Shown in pieces: positions 60,335 through 64,000 of a DNA stretch of 64,000 nt. A program made the position numbers and the translations under genes. A model generated the notes under the pieces. The model had not been told where the DNA came from, made no database searches, and worked only from the letters and a program-made list of their open reading frames with translations. Origin of the DNA: Argyresthia goedartella (Eukaryota; Arthropoda; Insecta; Lepidoptera; Argyresthiidae). Within the stretch, counting starts at the first letter, position 1. Every line of letters begins with the position of its first letter. Where the stretch lies: NCBI GenBank assembly GCA_949825045.1, contig OX463809.1, positions 1,763,501-1,827,500 on the forward strand, in the 5' to 3' direction.

Positions 60335-61299
60335 TTCCGAAAAAGAGTGTTGGATAAAGCATGATATTTCATCTGGGTCCCCTGTTGTTTATAATATTTA
60401 TAAACGATATTGTTGATTGTTTCCAACACGCTGAACCATACATGTTTGCCGACGACCTAAAACTACTCAAAGCCGTCACTAACGATTTGGATGCACATGA
60501 TCTGCAACAAGATCTTAGCAAACTATACCAATGGTGTGTACTTAATGGGATGGAGCTTAATCCAAGTAAGTGTTACCATGTGTCCTTCACACGTAATACC
60601 AAAGTCATTTCGACTCAATACAATATTGACGACACAAAACTAGAACAGGTTAGCATCAATCGAGACCTTGGTATCCTGGTTGACAGCCAACTTAGTTTTA
60701 CTCCTCACATAGCTAGTATAACAACGAAGGCATCTAAAATGCTAGGTTTCATTATAAGAGCTTCCAAACCTTTTAGAGATGCCAAAACGAAGATATTGCT
60801 TTTTAACACGCTAGTTTGATCTGTTGTGGAATACTGCTCACAGGCATGGAGCCCATTCTATCAGGTTCACAAGGATACAATAGCAAGAGCTCAAAAAATA
60901 TTTGTATGGTATCTTGCACACACTACCTATAAGGATCTCCAACTTCACTCATATAAGCAAAAAATAGCACACTTCCAAATGACATCTCTTGCTGTCAGAA
61001 GGCAAACACTAGACATCACATTCATGTACAAGGTGCTTAACTGCAAAATAAAGTGTCCACAATTGTTCCACTCCTTCAGCATAAACGTTCCAAACAGGCT
61101 CCTACGACTTAGTACCTACAAACTCCTCAGAGAGCTTCCTTGGAAAACTAACCTCGGTCTCAATGCCCCTATCACCATAATGACACGCCTTTACAACACT
61201 ATGCCCAAGAACACAGAATTGGATATAGACGTATTCAACGACAGACTTGGCTCGTTTAGATCCAAGGTCGAGTCTCATTTATCCAACGTACCCCAATAA
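60335..61299 (+). pseudogene. LINE-E reverse transcriptase, 3' part
   Basis: LGPLLFIIFINDIVDCFQHA, YMFADDLKLLKAV (catalytic ADD), NPSKCYHVSFTRN and DLGILVDSQLSFTPHIASIT. After one stop (60817-60819) it continues in the same frame with SVVEYCSQAWSPFYQVHKDT, RLLRLSTYKLLRELPWKTN and the terminal VESHLSNVPQ. The C-terminal blocks differ from LINE-A/B/D, indicating another Jockey/I-group family. 5'-truncated just before the QG motif. Confidence 0.8.
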
Positions 61300-61530
61300 T
61301 TAATTATAATTATAATAGTAATAACTAAACACAAACCAATTATATACCCTAACTGTCACGTTGCCTGTAATTATGGGTTCAAAAACTACCACCTACAACA
61401 CACAATTAACATTTTACGATAAACTGCTTACTTGTGCAATTTTCCATACCCAACATTCCTTAAAATATTTCATGCCGATATTCGTACATTGCCACATCAT
61501 TCTTTCTGAGCATTATTTTTATCTCCTTCG
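61300..61530. other. Junction of two LINEs
   Basis: 3' UTR of LINE-E and possibly the 5' UTR of LINE-F; boundary not fixed. Confidence 0.35.
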
Positions 61531-61532
61531 CG

Positions 61533-62705
61533 ATGTTAAATGACGATATTATTATAAACATGGATAAAATAGACGAAATCTCGCTGTCAAAATCCCAGTT
61601 CTGCAATCCTGAAGACTTTTCTAGCTTAATCGCAGGTGCTAATACCCAGATGAAGATTTTGTCCCAAAATATTAGGAGCATATCTTGCAACATGTCAGGA
61701 TTTCACACACTCTTAGCTAGAATTGAAACTGAACCGGACATCATTGTGTTAACTGAATGCTGGTTATCCCAAACGAGCAATCTACCGTCCATCAGTAACT
61801 ATAGTTCGACAAAAACCTCGCATAATCCGATTCAAAATGATGGAGTGGTAGTTTACATAAAAAACAATATTGAATCTAACACTCATGAACCTACATTCTC
61901 AGATGCAAATTGCCTAGTTACAGTAGTGAATAAAACCACTACAGTTATATCTATTTACTGATCACCCTCTTATAAAAAGATAGACAAATTCTTAAATTCA
62001 CTGAACTCGCTCCTGAATTCTATACCAAATTCAAATAACATAATATTAGTTGGCAACATAAACATTGATATTAAACCAGACTCAACTGATTCTCACTTGT
62101 CAGATTACCTGGACTTGACATCTTCTCATGGTCTACTTCCGGCTCATACTCTGGCGACAAGAAACAATAACTGCCTTGACCATGTATTGCTAAAGTCAAA
62201 GCTTCTAGCCAACACATATGTCATTAAACATTCATTAACAGATCACTATGCACCCTTCTTTTGTCTGGAAACTGATAACTGTCTAAATAAACCTCCTAAA
62301 ACAATATCAAAAGTTGACTATAAGTCCATCTATGAAGAAATTAAAAAACAAGATTATAGTATAGTTCTTCAATCTAATGACTGTAATGAGGCTACGAACC
62401 AATTTATTAACATAACCTCCAATATTGTTAAGAATCTTACCGCTCAACAGATTGTTTCGAGGCGAAAAATAATTATCAAACCTTGGATTACACCTGGGCT
62501 TTTGCGGTGTATGCGAAACAGAGATAAAATGCATCTGAAACTAAGGAAAAATCCAGAAAATAATATATTAAAGACAACATACATTCGCTACAGAAATTTT
62601 TGCAATCACTTATTAAAAATAGCTAAACGACAATTTGAGCGAAATGAACTGGAAAAGGCTAAATCAAACATTAAAAAACATGGCAAGTTATTAGTCAAAT
62701 AACCA
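61533..62705 (+). pseudogene. LINE-F ORF2 endonuclease and connector
   Basis: MKILSQNIRSISCNMSGFHT starts the endonuclease, then PDIIVLTECWLS (catalytic Glu), past a TGA at 61959 into IILVGNINIDIKPDS, where the usual GDFN is GNIN (Asp lost), NNCLDHVL and SLTDHYAPFF (SDH written TDH). The connector has PWITPGLLRCMRNRDKMHLK and YIRYRNFCNHLLKIAKRQFE. Few disruptions (stop at 61959, stop at 62699). Confidence 0.85.
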
Positions 62706-64000
62706 ACTTTAAAATAAAAGATCCACCGTCTACTGATCTTCTGGTGCCGTCTGATGTTCCGAAACAGTCTGTCAACAAGGTAAATAGTTATTTTGCAAAC
62801 ATAGGTAGAGACCTTGCACAGAAAATCAAACCACTAAGCTCACAATCTAAAAACATAATTACTGGGAGTGTATGTCAATCATTGTTCATCCGGAAGGTAG
62901 ATGAGGCTGACATCATCAAAATAATAAACTCCTTAAAAATTGATACTTAAACTGGTTGGGATGGAATCTCTACGCGAATTATAAAGGACAATAAACTTTT
63001 GCTGGCTCTTCCTATCTCCCATGTATGCAATCTCTCTATAACAACAGGAATATTTCCCGCAGCTTTTAAAAAATCAGTTATAATCCCAATTCATAAGAGC
63101 GGTGAGAAAACAGTTGTAAATAACTATAGACCCATCTCAATTTCTGCCTATTTTATCTAAAGTTCTTGAGCGTATAATAAATAGATCGTTGATAGATTTC
63201 CTTGAGAAAAATAAACTAATATCAGAAAACCAATTTGGCTTCAGGACAGGAAAGAGCACGACCGATGCGGTGTCACAACTCACAAACTACATAGTAGATG
63301 GCTTAGATACAGGAAAAAAATGTCTAACAATATTCCTGGATTTGGCCAAAGCCTTCGATACCGTTTCGGTCCCGCTACTACTAGACAAGCTTGAGCACAT
63401 GGGTGTCCGAGGTCTGCCACTTAAACTCTTCACAAGTTACCTCAGTGAGAGAACACAGAGTGTTAAAATTGGCGAGTATGTTAGTGATCCCTTACCGATT
63501 AACTATGGAGTTCCACAAGGAAGCATTCTCGGACCGACGCTGTTTCTTGTATATATAAATGACTTGTGTCAATCATCCCTCAAGAATGGCAAAATTATAA
63601 CATTTGCAGATGACACAGCATTATTATTTCGCGAGGCAACCTGGGACAAAGTGTTTCAATCGGCTCAGATAGGTTTTGACAAAATCAATGATTGGCTTAG
63701 AAATAATCTGCTGACGCTAAATTCTGACAAAACCAAATATCTAGCATTTAGTATACGTAATACAAAAGTGTCATTTGAGTCTAGGGATATAAAAGTGCAT
63801 ATGGATTGTCCGTCTAACTCGCAGCACCTACAAAATGTGACTGCTCAAAACTTGAAAGGGTTTCGTTTCACACATCAAATATCTAGGTATTATTATAGAT
63901 GATCACCTCTCTTTTAAGCTACACATTAAACTGTAAACCCAACGCATTCGTAGACTGATCGCATTGTTTAAAAACATAAGACATATAGCTAGCACGCCTA
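62706..64000 (+). pseudogene. LINE-F reverse transcriptase, cut by window edge
   Basis: VNKVNSYFANIGRDLAQKIK, TGWDGISTRIIK (after one stop), KKSVIIPIHKSGEKTVVNNY, frameshift near 63150, then QFGFRTGKSTTDAVSQL, IFLDLAKAFDTVSVPLLLDK, NYGVPQGSILGPTLFLVYIN and FADDTALLF intact. A second frame break near 63830 leads to LGIIIDDHLSFKLH, continuing beyond the window. Jockey-group element, only lightly decayed. Confidence 0.88.

Noticed and set aside
1..64000. CRISPR arrays, bacterial operons, phage genes
   Set aside because: No regularly spaced direct repeats or prokaryotic gene organisation; the sequence is eukaryotic with spliced genes.

Overview
The window is nuclear DNA of an insect, most probably a moth or butterfly. 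Evidence: spliced host genes with consensus GTAAG/AG junctions, an arthropod-type SR splicing factor, and a dense mixture of Jockey/CR1/RTE-like LINEs, tRNA-derived SINEs, MITEs, piggyBac and BEL/Pao elements typical of lepidopteran genomes. There are no bacterial features (operons, CRISPR). The species cannot be named from sequence alone.

Layout. 1-17 kb: no complete host gene; decayed LINE 3' ends, two SINE families, several MITEs and palindromes. A likely signal-peptide first exon (17050-17104, minus strand) points out of the window. 18.4-34.8 kb: a four-exon SLC35B4-type nucleotide-sugar transporter gene (plus strand, 320 aa predicted). Its third intron (about 14.4 kb) holds an apparently intact pogo/Tigger-type DNA transposon with perfect 24-bp inverted repeats and a transposase ending in a PHD finger (23128-26145), an almost full-length two-ORF CR1/Jockey-group LINE (about 26761-31157), a lone THAP-domain exon and LINE debris. 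35.9-38.6 kb: a convergent, minus-strand SR-protein gene (Rbp1/SRSF3-like) in which the RRM exon and the RS exon are visible but the exon expected between them is not. 39.6-42.1 kb: a broken piggyBac transposase, a small tandem array with tRNA T-arm-like motifs, and two ORFs I do not recognise.

42.8-54.7 kb: one Jockey-type LINE (LINE-A), with an SGNH-hydrolase-like ORF1 region, has been opened by three later insertions: a short LTR element without genes (44422-46239), a young but RT-deleted BEL/Pao element (46835-52009), and a MITE (53861-54192). Removing each insertion together with one target-site copy rejoins LINE-A sequence, and across the BEL/Pao site the reading frame is restored. 55-64 kb: further LINE fragments, a piggyBac MITE in TTAA, a SINE, and a long, lightly damaged LINE that runs off the right edge.

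How the parts relate. Only the transporter, the SR protein and possibly the signal-peptide exon look like host genes. Everything else recognised is mobile DNA at different stages: probably competent (pogo element, CR1-type LINE), mobilised in trans (BEL deletion derivative, MITEs, SINEs), or decayed. The best candidates for something new are the pogo element with its PHD-finger transposase and subterminal palindromes, the 4-bp-target MITE family with about 95-bp inverted repeats, the gene-less LTR element, and the unrecognised ORF pair at 41.1-42.0 kb.
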